Source of the DNA: Falciphora oryzae
Taxonomy: Eukaryota; Ascomycota; Sordariomycetes; Magnaporthales; Magnaporthaceae
NCBI GenBank assembly: GCA_000733355.1
Contig: JNVV01000002.1
Location: forward strand, 1,901,590 to 1,965,589
Length of the DNA stretch: 64,000 nucleotides
Direction: 5' to 3'
This document shows, one piece after another, positions 1-12,756 of the stretch. Below the pieces are notes generated by a model, which was given only the letters and a program-made list of their open reading frames with translations, was not told the origin of the DNA and searched no databases. How positions within the stretch are numbered: position 1 is the first letter of the stretch; the number at the start of each line of letters is the position of its first letter. The translations under genes were made by a program, and so were the position numbers.

Positions 1-430
1 GGCGGTGCGGGCCGACACGCGCATGGGCGGCCACTTTGTGCAGGGTCACGTCGACACGGTCGCCACGATCGCGGACCGGCGCGCCGACGGCAACGCCGTC
101 ACGATGCGCTTCGCGCCGCGCGACCCGGGCAGCATCATGAAGTACGTCGTGCGCAAGGGCTACGTCGCCCTCGATGGCACCAGCCTGACCGTCACCCAGG
201 TCAACGACGCCGAGGGCTGGTGGGAGGTCATGCTCATCGTCTACACCCAGGAGCGCGTCGTGCTGGCCCAGAAGAAGGTCGGTGATTCGGTCAACGTCGA
301 GGTCGACGTCCTGGCAAAGTACGCCGAGAAGAGCATGGCGGGCTACATCAGCTCGCTCGGCGCCGGCCGGAACCTTGAGAAGATTGTCGAGGGGATTGTG
401 GCCCAGGGCCTCGGTGCAAAGTCCCAGTAG
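1..430 (+). CDS. RIB5: Riboflavin synthase, C-terminal part (5' truncated by window edge)
   Basis: Riboflavin synthase catalyses dismutation of two 6,7-dimethyl-8-ribityllumazine molecules to riboflavin, the last step of riboflavin synthesis, in the cytosol. About 142 residues are visible, read in the frame that starts at base 2, and they end at TAG 428-430. The stretch GGHFVQGHVDTVATI is the typical opening of the second lumazine-binding barrel, and DGTSLTVTQV follows where the family has its DGxSLTV motif. The N-terminal barrel lies outside the window, so no start codon can be given. The gene is convergent with MUS81, and the two stop codons are 108 bp apart. No intron is needed in the visible part. 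Confidence 0.93.
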   Translation, partial: AVRADTRMGGHFVQGHVDTVATIADRRADGNAVTMRFAPRDPGSIMKYVVRKGYVALDGTSLTVTQVNDAEGWWEVMLIVYTQERVVLAQKKVGDSVNVEVDVLAKYAEKSMAGYISSLGAGRNLEKIVEGIVAQGLGAKSQ

Positions 431-538
431 AGTAGCGGCATTATGGGACTTGGGTGGCTGGATAAGGGACTCCAAACACAAGCAGAGGATAATAAACAAA
501 AATAGTATAAGGGTTGGAAGAAAGGAAACTCTAGAGAG

Positions 539-2392
539 TCAAGCATCGCCCCAGACCTCGGCGAGCTTCTGGCTGAAGGCTTTGGTGACCTTTTTGCGCC
601 CAAGCAGGCTGGCCATCTGGCCCGATACCATCTCGTGCTTCCTCTTCTTGCTGGCCTCGTCGCTGCCGCCGCACGCCTCGAAGGCCTTGACAAAATCATA
701 TGGCGTTGGCCACCGTTTCTGGACCTCGATGGCCTTGTCGCCCGTGATGCCCTTTGTGCACATGAGCATCTTGAGGTAGACGTCTCTCAATGTCATCATG
801 TCCGACTTAGACGCCAGCGAAGCGAAGGCTGGGTAGCTAATGTAGTAGTCCTGCACCGCCGAAGTGGAGAGTGCCGTCTCCGCAGCCGCATCCTTGTCGC
901 CGCGCAGGTGTGCAAGCAAGGGGAGGTAGTTCTTCGCTGTCAGAACTCGGGTGGGGATGACGTGCAGAGTCCTACCCTCGTACCGCGCCTTCAGCATACG
1001 CGTCAGGCGGGTGAGATATGCGATTGTCTCGTCCATCTTGAGGGTGCGCTTGAGGAAGAAGCCGTTGACGACCTGGGTCGAAGCTATGGCTGACTCGACC
1101 ATCTCCTCGTAGCGCTGGAAGTACTGACTGTCCATGGTAATCTCCTCGACGATGTAGACGACGTTGCGCATCCCGGATCGCCGAAGACGGAACTTTTGCT
1201 CGTGGAACCGGCCGTCCTTGACGCTGCTGACCAGGTCGTCGAGCCGCTTCCGCTCAGCAATGTAGTCCAGCGCCACCTCGTCGCCCTCGGCACCCATGCG
1301 GCTGAGGAGCGTCGGGTCGTCGCACTTGGCCACCCACAGCGCGTCACCGAGCTCCAGGCTGCGCATGATGGGCGTGACCCCTTTCTTTGCCAGCTCTTGC
1401 TGCATGTAGTCCCTATCCGTCTTGGCCCTGACCTCACGCACGTCGAGCACGAGATGAACCTTGAACGAGCCAGGAGGCAGACGGATCGGGGTAAAGGTCG
1501 GCAGGGAGTTGTCATCGGATATTCCAGATCCGTCTGAGACGACATCGCTGTACTGCGAGTGTGGGGGTGGCTGTCGATCGCCTCTCTCCTCGTCCACCTC
1601 TTCTTCTGCTGTGACGATGTCGGCATCGGTCCGAGTATTGGCAGGCACGAGGTCCGTCGCTGTCCGTGAGCCTCCAGCACTTCTGGCCCCCTCACGAGTT
1701 GGCCCCGCGACCCCGAAGGAGCCGCCCCGGGCCTCTGCCGTCTCTTTCACTCTCAGGGCAACGTCCCAGCCCTCGTCAGTCAGGGCGTAGCGCTTGAGCG
1801 GACGGCCTCTCTCGTAGACGAGCTCCTTCTGCAGCAGGCTCTTCATCGAGTTCCAGGCCGTGTAGAACTTGGTCGGGTCGCTTGGAGCGGTGAAGGAGGC
1901 GTCGCAGTGCGGCTGAGCGAGCTCGATGAGCTCGGCCTTGGGCAGCCCGACTTGGGCGTCCTGGCTCGCCGAGGAAAGAGCCATGATCAGGGCATATGCC
2001 CCCGTCCTGTACGCCGGGACGTACTCCTTGGTTTTCCTGGGCTTTTTGGGCGCAGGCTCCGAGGGTCCCGAGTCCTCGTTCCCATCGAGCGGCTGTAAGA
2101 TGTTTGAGGCGGCACGCGCGGCTTTAGACCTTGACTGGGGTTTCGGCATAGGCAGGCCGTTCGTCTCGCAGTGCTTTTTGAGGGCATCGGTGAGACGGCC
2201 ACAGAGTCCAGGGCCGAAGCCCCGGAGCTGCTGGAGCTGGGAAGGGTGTGTGAAAGTTATAGGGCATGCCTTTAGCGAGTCGTATGCGTGCTTGTAAGTC
2301 GTGACGCCCTTGGAGTTGCGCTCGCGGGCAAGCTCCCACCACTCCTTGACCCACTGGAGCAGCAGCGGGTTTGCGCATTCCTCTTCCGGCAT
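539..2392 (-). CDS. MUS81: Crossover junction endonuclease MUS81
   Basis: Catalytic subunit of the structure-specific nuclease MUS81-EME1/MMS4, which cuts 3' flaps, replication forks and recombination intermediates in the nucleus. The protein has 617 residues from the start used here. It has an N-terminal helix-hairpin-helix region (about 1-100, containing ANPLLLQWVKEWW and LQQLRGFGPGLCGRL), a winged-helix-like middle, and an ERCC4 nuclease domain. VHLVLDVRE lies near residue 312, followed by GDALWVA and the active-site motif ERKRLDD near residue 380. C-terminal helices follow. An in-frame ATG at 2470 would add 26 residues, but the fungal family normally begins close to the MPEE-CANPLLLQW sequence, so I prefer 2392. 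Single exon. It is divergent from AGM1. Confidence 0.93.
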   Translation of the reverse strand: MPEEECANPLLLQWVKEWWELARERNSKGVTTYKHAYDSLKACPITFTHPSQLQQLRGFGPGLCGRLTDALKKHCETNGLPMPKPQSRSKAARAASNILQPLDGNEDSGPSEPAPKKPRKTKEYVPAYRTGAYALIMALSSASQDAQVGLPKAELIELAQPHCDASFTAPSDPTKFYTAWNSMKSLLQKELVYERGRPLKRYALTDEGWDVALRVKETAEARGGSFGVAGPTREGARSAGGSRTATDLVPANTRTDADIVTAEEEVDEERGDRQPPPHSQYSDVVSDGSGISDDNSLPTFTPIRLPPGSFKVHLVLDVREVRAKTDRDYMQQELAKKGVTPIMRSLELGDALWVAKCDDPTLLSRMGAEGDEVALDYIAERKRLDDLVSSVKDGRFHEQKFRLRRSGMRNVVYIVEEITMDSQYFQRYEEMVESAIASTQVVNGFFLKRTLKMDETIAYLTRLTRMLKARYEGRTLHVIPTRVLTAKNYLPLLAHLRGDKDAAAETALSTSAVQDYYISYPAFASLASKSDMMTLRDVYLKMLMCTKGITGDKAIEVQKRWPTPYDFVKAFEACGGSDEASKKRKHEMVSGQMASLLGRKKVTKAFSQKLAEVWGDA

Positions 2393-3341
2393 CACGTCTG
2401 GTGGCAAGAGAGTAGCGAGATCATATAGATGCGTTGAGAAGCAAGTTGGAAAGCACGGTTTGGGGGGCACGAGGCTGGGCTAGGTGTTTACGACGACATG
2501 GAAAGCAGTCATCCTAGTGGCACGAATCGAGGAGCCCCACAGGGAAAAAAAAAAAAAAAAAAAAAAGGCTCTATATCCGCGCTTGAACAGAAGCTAGGGA
2601 GTGGTTTAGCGAGGAGAGGAGCTGTGGCGGGCAAAGGTGGCGGGACTGGACAAGGAGAAAATCCGACGCGTCGGATGGCGCGTCGCCAAAGTGGGACAAA
2701 TCGCCAAATCACATGATATATACAGGCTGGTTCCCCACTCAGGCACTCCCGCTCTCCCAGCAAACCAGGAGACGGAACGCTCTCAACATGAAACACCAGT
2801 CGATCGACAGAACAGCGGTAAAGCGTCAACATGCATTCGGGTCCAGGGGCAGAGCCGCTGAGACTGCCGTGACCCCGCCTGGAAGTGCGGTCTGGAATTG
2901 TCTGGCGTGAATGTGAGGACGCGAGGTGACTGGAGGTTTTCTGCTTCGAGCGACGTGCAGAACGCCATGCCGTGTCCAGGGGCAGAGACCTGTAGCTGAG
3001 GTGCTCTGTGCAGCTGTGCCCTGTCTCGAGGTGGGGCTGACTGTGTCGCCCAGCTGGTGCCACTTACCCCGCCGTGCCACACCCGCCCGCGCTGGCCGCC
3101 CGCTCACTGGACGCGGGCTTGGCCATGCAAGCTCACAGGGCGGAGCCTGCGGTGCGCGCCGAAAGACCTCAGCTTGCCTCTATTAAGCTCTTTGCCCCTC
3201 TCCCAGCCAGCACGCCTACCCTGACCGTCTTTCTGTCCACTTCCTGGCTGCCAGCAGTGTGTGGTGGCCGTCTTCCGCATCGCCATCTCCGCCTCGTTCT
3301 TCCATCGCCGCAATCCGCAATCGTCCTCCAGCCCCGCAGCC
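2393..3341. other. Divergent intergenic region between MUS81 and AGM1
   Basis: About 950 bp separate the two divergent starts, so the region presumably carries both promoters. No gene is supported. It contains a 22-base A tract (2545-2566) and a 14-bp direct repeat, GTCCAGGGGCAGAG, at 2841-2854 and 2974-2987. The last 150 bp before AGM1 are pyrimidine-rich, as is usual for fungal 5' leaders. Confidence 0.6.
2545..2566. repeat. Poly(A) homopolymer, 22 nt
   Basis: Uninterrupted run of 22 A on the + strand, about 150 bp upstream of the MUS81 start. It could be a nucleosome-excluding tract or a length-variable microsatellite. Confidence 0.95.
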
Positions 3342-5073
3342 ATGGACGCCCAGAGCATCGTCGCCGCGTCGCAGAAGCACCCCATCGTGCCGCTGCCCGC
3401 CGGCAAGCTCTACACGTATGGCACTGCCGGCTTTCGCATGAAGGCCGACCTGCTCGAGGGCATCAGCTTCCGCGTCGGCCTGCTCGCCGCCCTGCGCAGC
3501 CGCAAGCTCGGCAGCCAGGCCATCGGCGTCATGATCACGGCCAGCCACAACCCGGCGGCTGACAACGGCGTCAAGATCGTCGACCCCATGGGCGAGATGC
3601 TCGAGCAGGACTGGGAAGCATACGCCACCGCCCTCGTCAACTGCCAAACCGATAAGGACTTGGCCGACACCTACGCCAAGCTCGCCACCAAGCTCAACAT
3701 CGACCTCTCCGCCCCAGCAAAGGTCATCTACGGCCGCGATACCCGCCCCTCGGGCCACAAGCTCGTCGGCGCCCTGGCCGCTGCCCTCGCCGCCGTCAAT
3801 GCCGAGGCCCTTGACTACAAGATCCTGACCACCCCACAGCTGCACTACCTCGTCCGCTGCATCAACACCGAGGGCACGCCCAAGTCCTACGGCGAGGTTA
3901 GCGAGGCCGGCTACTATAAGAAGCTTGCCGCCGCATTCGAGAAGGCCCTGAGGGGAAAGAAGGTCAACGGCCCTCTCACCGTCGACTGCGCCAATGGAGT
4001 CGGCGGCCCCAAACTGTCCGAGCTGCTCAAGTACATCAACAAGGGCATCATCGACGTCAAGGTGGTCAACGATGACGTCCTTCGTCCCGAGGTTCTGAAC
4101 CTAGATGTAAGTCCCGCATATACCGCAGCGGCTGCGGCCGATGATCTGTTTGCTGGCGCCAAGGTTAGGGCACTAGACTGACCTTGTCGTTTTGTTATCT
4201 TCTTGCTAGTCCGGAGCCGACTTTGTCAAGACGAAGCAGCGCGCCCCACCAACGCCCCAGCCGGTGCCCGGTGTGCGTAACTGCTCGCTCGACGGCGATG
4301 CCGACCGCCTCATCTACTACTGGACCGACCCGGACACAGGCTTCTTCATGCTTGATGGCGACCGCATCTCGTCGCTGTACGCCTCCTTCATTGGCGACCT
4401 TGTCCGGTCGGCTAACCTGGAGAACGACCTGCGCATCGGCGTGGTGCAGACGGCATACGCCAACGGTGCCAGCACCCACTATATCACGCAGCACCTCCGC
4501 CTGCCAGTGGTCTGCACTGCGACGGGCGTCAAGCATCTGCACCACGCCGCCTGCAACTTCGACGTCGGTGTGTACTTCGAGGCCAACGGCCACGGCACCG
4601 TCGTCTTCTCGACCGACGCCATGCGCCTGTTCCGCGAGAAGGAGCCCCAGAGCCCCGCCCAGAAAGAGGCCCTCGAGACCCTGGCCGCCTGCTCGGACCT
4701 CATCAACCAGACGGTTGGTGACGCCATCTCGGACATGCTCATGGTCGAGGTCATCCTGGCCCACAAGTCGTGGACCATGCGCGACTGGGCCATGACGTAC
4801 ACGGATCTGCCCAACCGCCTGGTCAAGGTCGAGGTGCGCGACAAGGACCTGTTCAAGACCACCGACGCCGAGCGCCGCCTATCGCACCCGCCCGGTGCCC
4901 AGGACGAGATCGACGCTGTCGTGAGGAAGTACACCTCGGCCCGCTCCTTTGCGCGCGCCTCGGGCACTGAGAACGTGTGCCGTGTCTACGCTGAGGCCGC
5001 GTCCAAGACCGAGGCCGATGAGCTGGCGAACCACGTCAAGCGCATCATTGCGACCTACGGCGGCGCTGTCTAG
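3342..5073 (+). CDS. AGM1 (PCM1): Phosphoacetylglucosamine mutase
   Basis: Interconverts GlcNAc-6-phosphate and GlcNAc-1-phosphate in the cytosol, feeding UDP-GlcNAc to chitin, N-glycan and GPI synthesis. Two exons: 3342-4106 and 4210-5073. The 103-nt intron (GTAAGT...CTAG) is in phase 0 and the product has 542 residues, the normal family length. The phosphoserine loop TASHNP has its serine at residue 68. The metal-binding loop DGDADR is at about 283-288, and the C-terminal phosphate-binding loop RASGTEN lies near residue 510. The start ATG at 3342 gives MDAQSIV before the conserved AGFRMKA segment. All catalytic elements are intact. It is divergent from MUS81 and convergent with the PRMT1 gene. 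Confidence 0.95.
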
Positions 5074-6257
5074 AACGTGGCGGCCCGAGGGAGACGATAT
5101 ACGGGAGGTCAGGGTCGGGTCGTTCTGCTAACGGACCTCGCTTGACCCGGACCCCGGACGATCCCTGATCTTCTACTTTGAAGAACACTGCAGGCAGGCA
5201 GGACAACGCCAAGAAATGAAACGAAACAAAGGCGAGAAAAAAAACGGAAAAGGAGGAGTACAACAACACCCCCAAACAGGGATCTCAACCAGTGCGCTGT
5301 GGATGAAGTGATCTGGAAGGCCCTCTAGCGAAAAAGGAAATCTCACGAGAGGAAAAGAATCAAACCCGAAACTCGGCTAGGTCGGATATGTGACGCCAAG
5401 GACTCGAGAGGGACGATCAGGAGAAAAAGTTATTCTACTTTTACTGTGCTCCTCCGTTATTATAGAGATTAATGATGTTAGATGCATGCACGTAATGATT
5501 ATGAACGCGGCTGAATACAAGATAGACTAGGTTTCAATTTATTTGGGCCATGGGCACAGCCCCTGAACTCTGCCAAATTGGACGGGGAGAAGAGCAGAGG
5601 CCTGGCTCGGTCATCAGCAAAGACGAAATCAGCAGAAAAGAACGAGGGGAACGATCGAGGCCGGCTTAGACCAAGGGGAGGGATGGTCTTCATTACGGGG
5701 GCATGCCCAAGGGGCGGCCATATGCAGATGACATCATGTATGCATGCATTCCCGTGATGCATACATCGGGACTGCCGTTTCAGGGGGAGTTCCTTACCCC
5801 CCGCTTGCTTTCCATGTCGTCTTATTAGCGACTCTAAGCGCGTCAAACCCATATTCTGCGCGTCTTCTCTACGGCGCCACCACCAAACGCGACCTATCCA
5901 TCTAGCCCAACTCCGAAGCATGATGAAGACGGAAAAAAATGACAACAAAGTGGCGGTCGACGAAGCAGCAGCCACACTGACGGGGGCAAAGAGCCCAGAC
6001 AATTTCCTTTGCTCGCTCCGTTGGCAGGTTACCAATACCCTCTCGAGCAATGTCAGGTGTGAGGCCTACTACCGTCTCACGAGAGGCGGCGCAAACCCTG
6101 GCTACCGAGGCCTCCCCATGATCCATACCCAGAGACAGGCGAGCCGGAAGCATCAGCGCTTCTCTCTTCGAGCAGCGATGTTGTGGCCTTTGTAACCGGG
6201 CGGATCACGACATGTACCGGCCGACACAGCCCAGCGGCAGGGTGTCCCGATAACCAC
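5074..6257. other. Convergent intergenic region, AGM1 / PRMT1
   Basis: Both flanking genes end here, so the region holds two 3' UTRs plus spacer. It is A-rich just after AGM1 (5210-5260) and has no reading frame with coding character. I see no RNA gene in it. Confidence 0.5.
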
Positions 6258-7966
<1,709 letters not shown>

Positions 7967-8891
7967 GATGGCGTGGTTTGGGGGTGGTAGTCCTCCTTTG
8001 AACGGGCGGAGCGGGGCAGGCCAAAGGCGGCGGGTAACGTCGGCGGGCACCAAAGAGGGCGCGAGAAAGAGGGCCGACCAAGTTGCTCTAGCCCTGTTGC
8101 TGTGCTCGGTTCGGCAGGACGGACGGAGCTACAGGAGAGTACGGGGAAGAGGAGGGAGGAGAAAAAAAGAAAAGAAAAAAGAAAACACGAAAATTTCCAC
8201 ACCGCAAAAGGGCAGTATGTGGAAGTTGGGTGGGATCAGGTCGAGCCGCGATTCGTTTTTTGACCCAAAGAGCTCGCGCCCAAATCGAAATTTTACCTGC
8301 ACGTCGCACTGGCGGGGCAAACACCGCAGCGGCGGCTCTGGACCCCTGGCCCTGGTCTGGTCAAGGCCGCGGGGAAGGAAGGGTAAGGGTTTTCCCACGC
8401 GCGCCATTCCAGATTGGGTAGCAAGCCGCCGTTTGGTCGCCTCGGAGACTCCCAGCTTTCGGTGCTTTCCCGCCTGTCATTTTGACATCTGCTGCCATCC
8501 AAGGGTTCATCTTATCGAGATATGCAATGTTCTCGGGAGTGCATGTGCGTTCGCGCCATTGTTTCCCTCGATGCAGTTCCCAGAAATGCGAACAGTGGAA
8601 CCAGGAAACAAGTGGGTTTTATCGGGACTCATGTCATGGGCAGGTAATCTGCAGATATTGAAAAAAAGGATTCAAAAAACCACAGCGCCCCTGAATGCTC
8701 GACTTGAGCGCAAACAAACAAAAGAACCAGGGACAAGGCGTTGAACACAAGCCCAGCATACTGTCCAGGTCAAATATCCTGCCTTTATACAAGCCTAGGT
8801 ATTCCTCGCTGTCAATGCAGAAAGCCAAAGGGTGCCATGGACGCATGAATCGTCAGGGGTAAGGGGAAGGGAACAGAAAAACCACCAAATA
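7967..8891. other. Intergenic: PRMT1 5' region and polymerase X 3' region
   Basis: About 925 bp between two minus-strand genes. An A-rich tract lies at about 8160-8195. I find no coding region or RNA gene. It presumably carries the PRMT1 promoter next to 7967 and the polymerase 3' UTR next to 8891. Confidence 0.5.
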
Positions 8892-11489
8892 TTAGCACCA
8901 CCGCTCGCAGGGCTCTCGCCACTTGACCCGCAGAATCTCAAAGATCCTCCTCTCGTCCCTGCCCTCGACCAACTCCCCGGTCGTGATATTTTTGCGATTT
9001 GGGCCCCGCAGCACATCCCGGTAGAGTCCGTGTTGGTTAAGGCGCATGCCCTTCTTGGACGCCAACAGCCTCATGCTGCGGTTGAAAATGTCGTTGCCCG
9101 TGAAGTAGAGTAACGCGGCTCCGTATTCGGTTTCGGGAACCAGGAGGAAGTCGACGCGCCGCCAGACCGGCCGGGAGTCTGCCGCTGCCGTCTCCGGGTC
9201 CTGCGGCAGCACACAGCAGCCATGCCACTTGCTTCCTCCCGGCCGGTCCGTCCGCAGCGCCGCGACCGTCGCCACCACCGTACCAGACTCGGTCAGACGC
9301 GCCACCAGCGCGTCAAGAAACGGGACCATCTCGTCGGTGCTGACGGTGCCCTTCTTGGTGACGATGAAGTCCACGTCCCCGGACGTGTCGGCGCCGCGTC
9401 GGTAGCTGCCCCCGATGAGCAGCTCCACGTCCGGGTCGACGAGCGCCGCCTCGCGCCGCACCAGCGCCCCGAGCGCCTCGACCTCGGCCCGCGGGATGCG
9501 TGAGTTGAGGTCGTCGTACCGCTCGATGCCCATGCGCTGCGCCGGCGTCAGCCTCGCGCGCGCCGCCAGGTCCTCGAGCGTGCGGAACCCCTGGCTGATC
9601 CATCTCTGCGCCTGCACGAGCCCGACGCCGTAGATGCCCAGAAAGGTCTGGAGGACCGCGTCGTGCGGCTCGGCGCGCGCGTACTCGAGCCTGCGCAGGC
9701 GGTCCGTCGTCGCGATCTCCTCGATCTTCTGCGCCAGCCGCGGCCCCACCGCCGGCAGCCGCGCCGCCTCCTCCTCGGTCGCGATGCGGCGGTCCGTCGT
9801 GCGCCGCAGCGTCCTGATGGCCTTGCGGTACGCCGTTGTGCGCCAGTGGTCGTTGGTGCGCTCGTAAAAGTCGCACATTCTCTGGAGGATCTCGATCGTC
9901 CGCGCGTTGGGGTTCGCCTCTGCCTCGGCTGCCTTGTCGCCTCTAGTCCCACCGTGATTGCATGCAAATCCATCCTCCCACTTTGTCACCTTCCGGCCAG
10001 CCTTTGATCTGCCACCGCCGCCACGTGTCTTGCGGCTGCGCTCATCTTCCGACCCGCTGCCGTCCTTGCCTTCCTCCCCGTCCGACATGGCCAGCCCGGA
10101 TCCCCCCACCGAAAACACATCGTCATCTTGGTCCTCTAGTGGGAGGTCCTTGTACTGCGCCATCATCTCGATGTAGTTGCTGAGTTCGTCTTTGGGTCCT
10201 TTCTCCCGACTCCAGGTCTTGGTTTCTTGTACCTTGTCGTTCTGAAATCTCGCAGTGTTGCCCTCATAGTCGGGGATTTCTTGCGAGGAAGGAATTACGA
10301 TCTCCTCCGAAGCCTTGACTGGGTTGCGCGTTGAGCTCTCTGCTGCCGACCCCTGGCGAGGAGGCGTACTAGAGGGTTGATGTATCTTCCTAGAACGCTT
10401 GTTCGGCGCAAGAGGCTTGAGTTTCAAGGAGCCCTGCGAGCTAGACGGCGATTCCTGTGGTGAAGTACTCGTAGAAGCTGACTGAAGCGTGGTCCGAGGG
10501 CAGCCTCTTATGAGATACTTGTCCTGGAGCGGGTTGAGCAGAACTCCGAACTGCAGACAGTCGCCAGGGAATGTCTCCTTGACAATGACCAGGGTACGCG
10601 CGGCGCCAGGGGCAAGAAAGGGGCCAACCAAGGGCTCGATATCCTTGTACTCTAACCCCTTATCGACGATGATATGGGTGGCCTCGGCAGGGGAGCGGAC
10701 ACGACGGGCACCGTACTTCTGGGCCTTGGCCATGCGGATGCGCCTGGCCGGGGCGATGTCGCTGTCGGGCACGTAGAAGAAGCTGAGGTCCCGGAAGATG
10801 CGCTTCTCCTCGGGCGCCTGCTCCTCGCCGCCTCGGGCCGAGGCCCGCTTGCGCTTCCTCCCGAGTTCCGAGGCCGCCACGGACGGCGAGTTCGCCGAGA
10901 CGCTCCGGACACGCGCAGCAGCAGCTGCAGCCGTTGCGGGAAGCGGGGCCGTGGTGCTGCGGCGTAGCACGAGTTTCGCGGCGCTCGCGGGTGCTGGTAC
11001 GCCTTGAACGGTGGGCGCAGCGGGAGCAGCGGGAGCAGCGGGTGGAGGGGTCTCTTCGACGAAGGATGTGCTGCTCATGTCGGCCGAGGTGGTGCGCTGA
11101 CGCGGATTGGATCCATGCAGCGGAGTGCCTTTGATAACCTCTGTCCGGAAGTTCTTGGACGCGGGTGTTGGAGCTGGGGTGGTGGCCATGGGGGTGCCAG
11201 CCACCACCTCTTGGCTGCAAGGAGAATGAAGTTCGGGCTCTTGCGGTGGCTGTCTGCCGGAGTCGTGGTGGACGGTTGCTTTGTGCTCGCCGTGCTTGTT
11301 TGGGCGAGGGAAGAAGGCTCTGGACCGCCTTCTCAGCTCCAGCTCCTTGTCGTCGAGGTCGTCATCTCCCTGCGAGAGATCGAAGGGAGACTGGAGCCTT
11401 CGAAAGAAATTCCTCTTTTTGCGGAGCGATTCCGACGAGGAGCCTGACGAAGAGGGCGCCGACGACGACGGGCCCGGCCACGAAGTCAT
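8892..11489 (-). CDS. POL4: Family X DNA polymerase (Pol4 / polymerase beta-lambda type)
   Basis: Gap-filling nuclear DNA polymerase for non-homologous end joining and base excision repair. The product has 865 residues in a single exon. The first 220 residues are low-complexity and Ser/Pro/Ala-rich. A BRCT-like domain follows (about 228-330, from RIFRDLSFFYVPDSD to the RGCPRTT segment), then a disordered linker with many Ser and Lys. The polymerase X core occupies about 520-865: NPNARTIEILQRM opens the 8-kDa domain, GSYRRGADTSGDVDF carries two catalytic aspartates and RRVDFLLVP the third. TGNDIFNRSMR lies in the thumb, and the protein ends REPCERWC. An in-frame ATG at 11633 would add 48 residues of unconvincing composition. 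I chose 11489 (MTSWPGPSSS). Confidence 0.9.
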   Translation of the reverse strand: MTSWPGPSSSAPSSSGSSSESLRKKRNFFRRLQSPFDLSQGDDDLDDKELELRRRSRAFFPRPNKHGEHKATVHHDSGRQPPQEPELHSPCSQEVVAGTPMATTPAPTPASKNFRTEVIKGTPLHGSNPRQRTTSADMSSTSFVEETPPPAAPAAPAAPTVQGVPAPASAAKLVLRRSTTAPLPATAAAAAARVRSVSANSPSVAASELGRKRKRASARGGEEQAPEEKRIFRDLSFFYVPDSDIAPARRIRMAKAQKYGARRVRSPAEATHIIVDKGLEYKDIEPLVGPFLAPGAARTLVIVKETFPGDCLQFGVLLNPLQDKYLIRGCPRTTLQSASTSTSPQESPSSSQGSLKLKPLAPNKRSRKIHQPSSTPPRQGSAAESSTRNPVKASEEIVIPSSQEIPDYEGNTARFQNDKVQETKTWSREKGPKDELSNYIEMMAQYKDLPLEDQDDDVFSVGGSGLAMSDGEEGKDGSGSEDERSRKTRGGGGRSKAGRKVTKWEDGFACNHGGTRGDKAAEAEANPNARTIEILQRMCDFYERTNDHWRTTAYRKAIRTLRRTTDRRIATEEEAARLPAVGPRLAQKIEEIATTDRLRRLEYARAEPHDAVLQTFLGIYGVGLVQAQRWISQGFRTLEDLAARARLTPAQRMGIERYDDLNSRIPRAEVEALGALVRREAALVDPDVELLIGGSYRRGADTSGDVDFIVTKKGTVSTDEMVPFLDALVARLTESGTVVATVAALRTDRPGGSKWHGCCVLPQDPETAAADSRPVWRRVDFLLVPETEYGAALLYFTGNDIFNRSMRLLASKKGMRLNQHGLYRDVLRGPNRKNITTGELVEGRDERRIFEILRVKWREPCERWC

Positions 11490-12756
11490 GATGGCGGTAG
11501 TGGCATTAAGGTATGGCAGCTTCAGCCGTCGCGTTATGGTACCGAATGTCTCGGGGAAAAGCAAGTTGTGCCAAGTTGGCGATATCTGCAAATTGATGGC
11601 ACTCTCAACCTGGGCTGAGCAGCTGAGTAGCAAGGATCATGATTGAATTGCGACATGGAGACTGGACGAAAGCAGGGTCCATTGACAAGCATAAACAATG
11701 ACTTGCCTTAGCGTGAATTCAGCCCCACAGGGCGTGGGATGCAGATCACCGAAGTAACCCTTCTCGATTTGTGAATTCCCATGACACCTCAAAGGGATCT
11801 AGACCCATCCATAGCTCCTAACAAGGGCTGAGCGCAGCACCGTACCTAGCCCCGGACAGCGACAGAGAGGGCACTCTAGCCACTACATCCAACCAAACCC
11901 TGGCCGCGCCACCTCTGATAGTTCCATAAAAAAGATCACCATCGAGGTCTCACAGCCGGCCGAGCTGGCGCGATGAGCTGTGTTGGATACGCGCCTGCCT
12001 CTTTTCCTGCCTCTTTTCCAGTCTTTTTTCCAGTTTTTTTTTATTTTTTTATTTTTATTTTTTTTTTTTTTAGATCCCCCAGATAGTCGCCCCTGCTCTT
12101 ACCACGGATCCCAGGCCGGCAACAGGAAAAGGGGAGAGATGGGAGATCTAGGAGCACCCCCAGACTTCTTACCCCTTCTGTGATAGATTCAACCGTCGGA
12201 GGGGTTTATCTGTTGGTAGGGTGGGTAGTGATAAAAAGTATGGCTTTCCTCACGCCGCATCGACTCATTGGCATCGGCAACAGGGCAGAAAATACCCGAG
12301 GGCCCGATGACCGTTACGACGTCTCCCAAGAACCACGAGGGCGTGGCAAAATGCCTAGTCACCAAGCTCGTCGATTAACAGCTTGAAATGAGTGGGGCTT
12401 CCTTTTAGCAACCGATTTATTAGCTTATCAATATAAGTTTTGGCCGCTGGGGCAAAGCAGAGCGTTCATACTTCAACCCATCGAGGTCTAGCAAAAACGG
12501 AAAAAAGATTTCCGACACGGGATAATAAAATAAGGCGAATAGGAAATAAACGAGAGAAGACGCCCTTCCTAGCTGACAGGAGGAAGACACACATAGTAAA
12601 TATACATATAACAAAAGCCTGGACAGGCCACCTCCAGACAAAACACCAACCCAATATACAGTTCCCAGACCCGCGAAGCAGGCCATCTGTTGCTCCCATC
12701 AAGCAAGAGCCCGGCCCGCCTGTTCCCTCCTCTTACCCGAGCAACTCTCGTGAGAC
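11490..12756. other. Intergenic: polymerase X 5' region and ammonium transporter 3' region
   Basis: About 1.27 kb between two minus-strand genes. It holds a T-rich stretch (12023-12071, runs of T broken by single A) and an AT-rich segment at 12400-12620 that probably contains the transporter 3' UTR. No gene seen. Confidence 0.5.
12023..12071. repeat. T-rich low-complexity tract
   Basis: A stretch of about 50 bases, nearly all T on the + strand, interrupted by single A or CC and ending in a run of more than 12 T. It lies in the spacer upstream of the polymerase X gene. Confidence 0.85.

Noticed and set aside
11490..11633. N-terminal extension of the polymerase X gene
   Set aside because: Adds 48 residues of unconvincing composition ahead of MTSWPGPSSS; more likely 5' leader, though not excluded.
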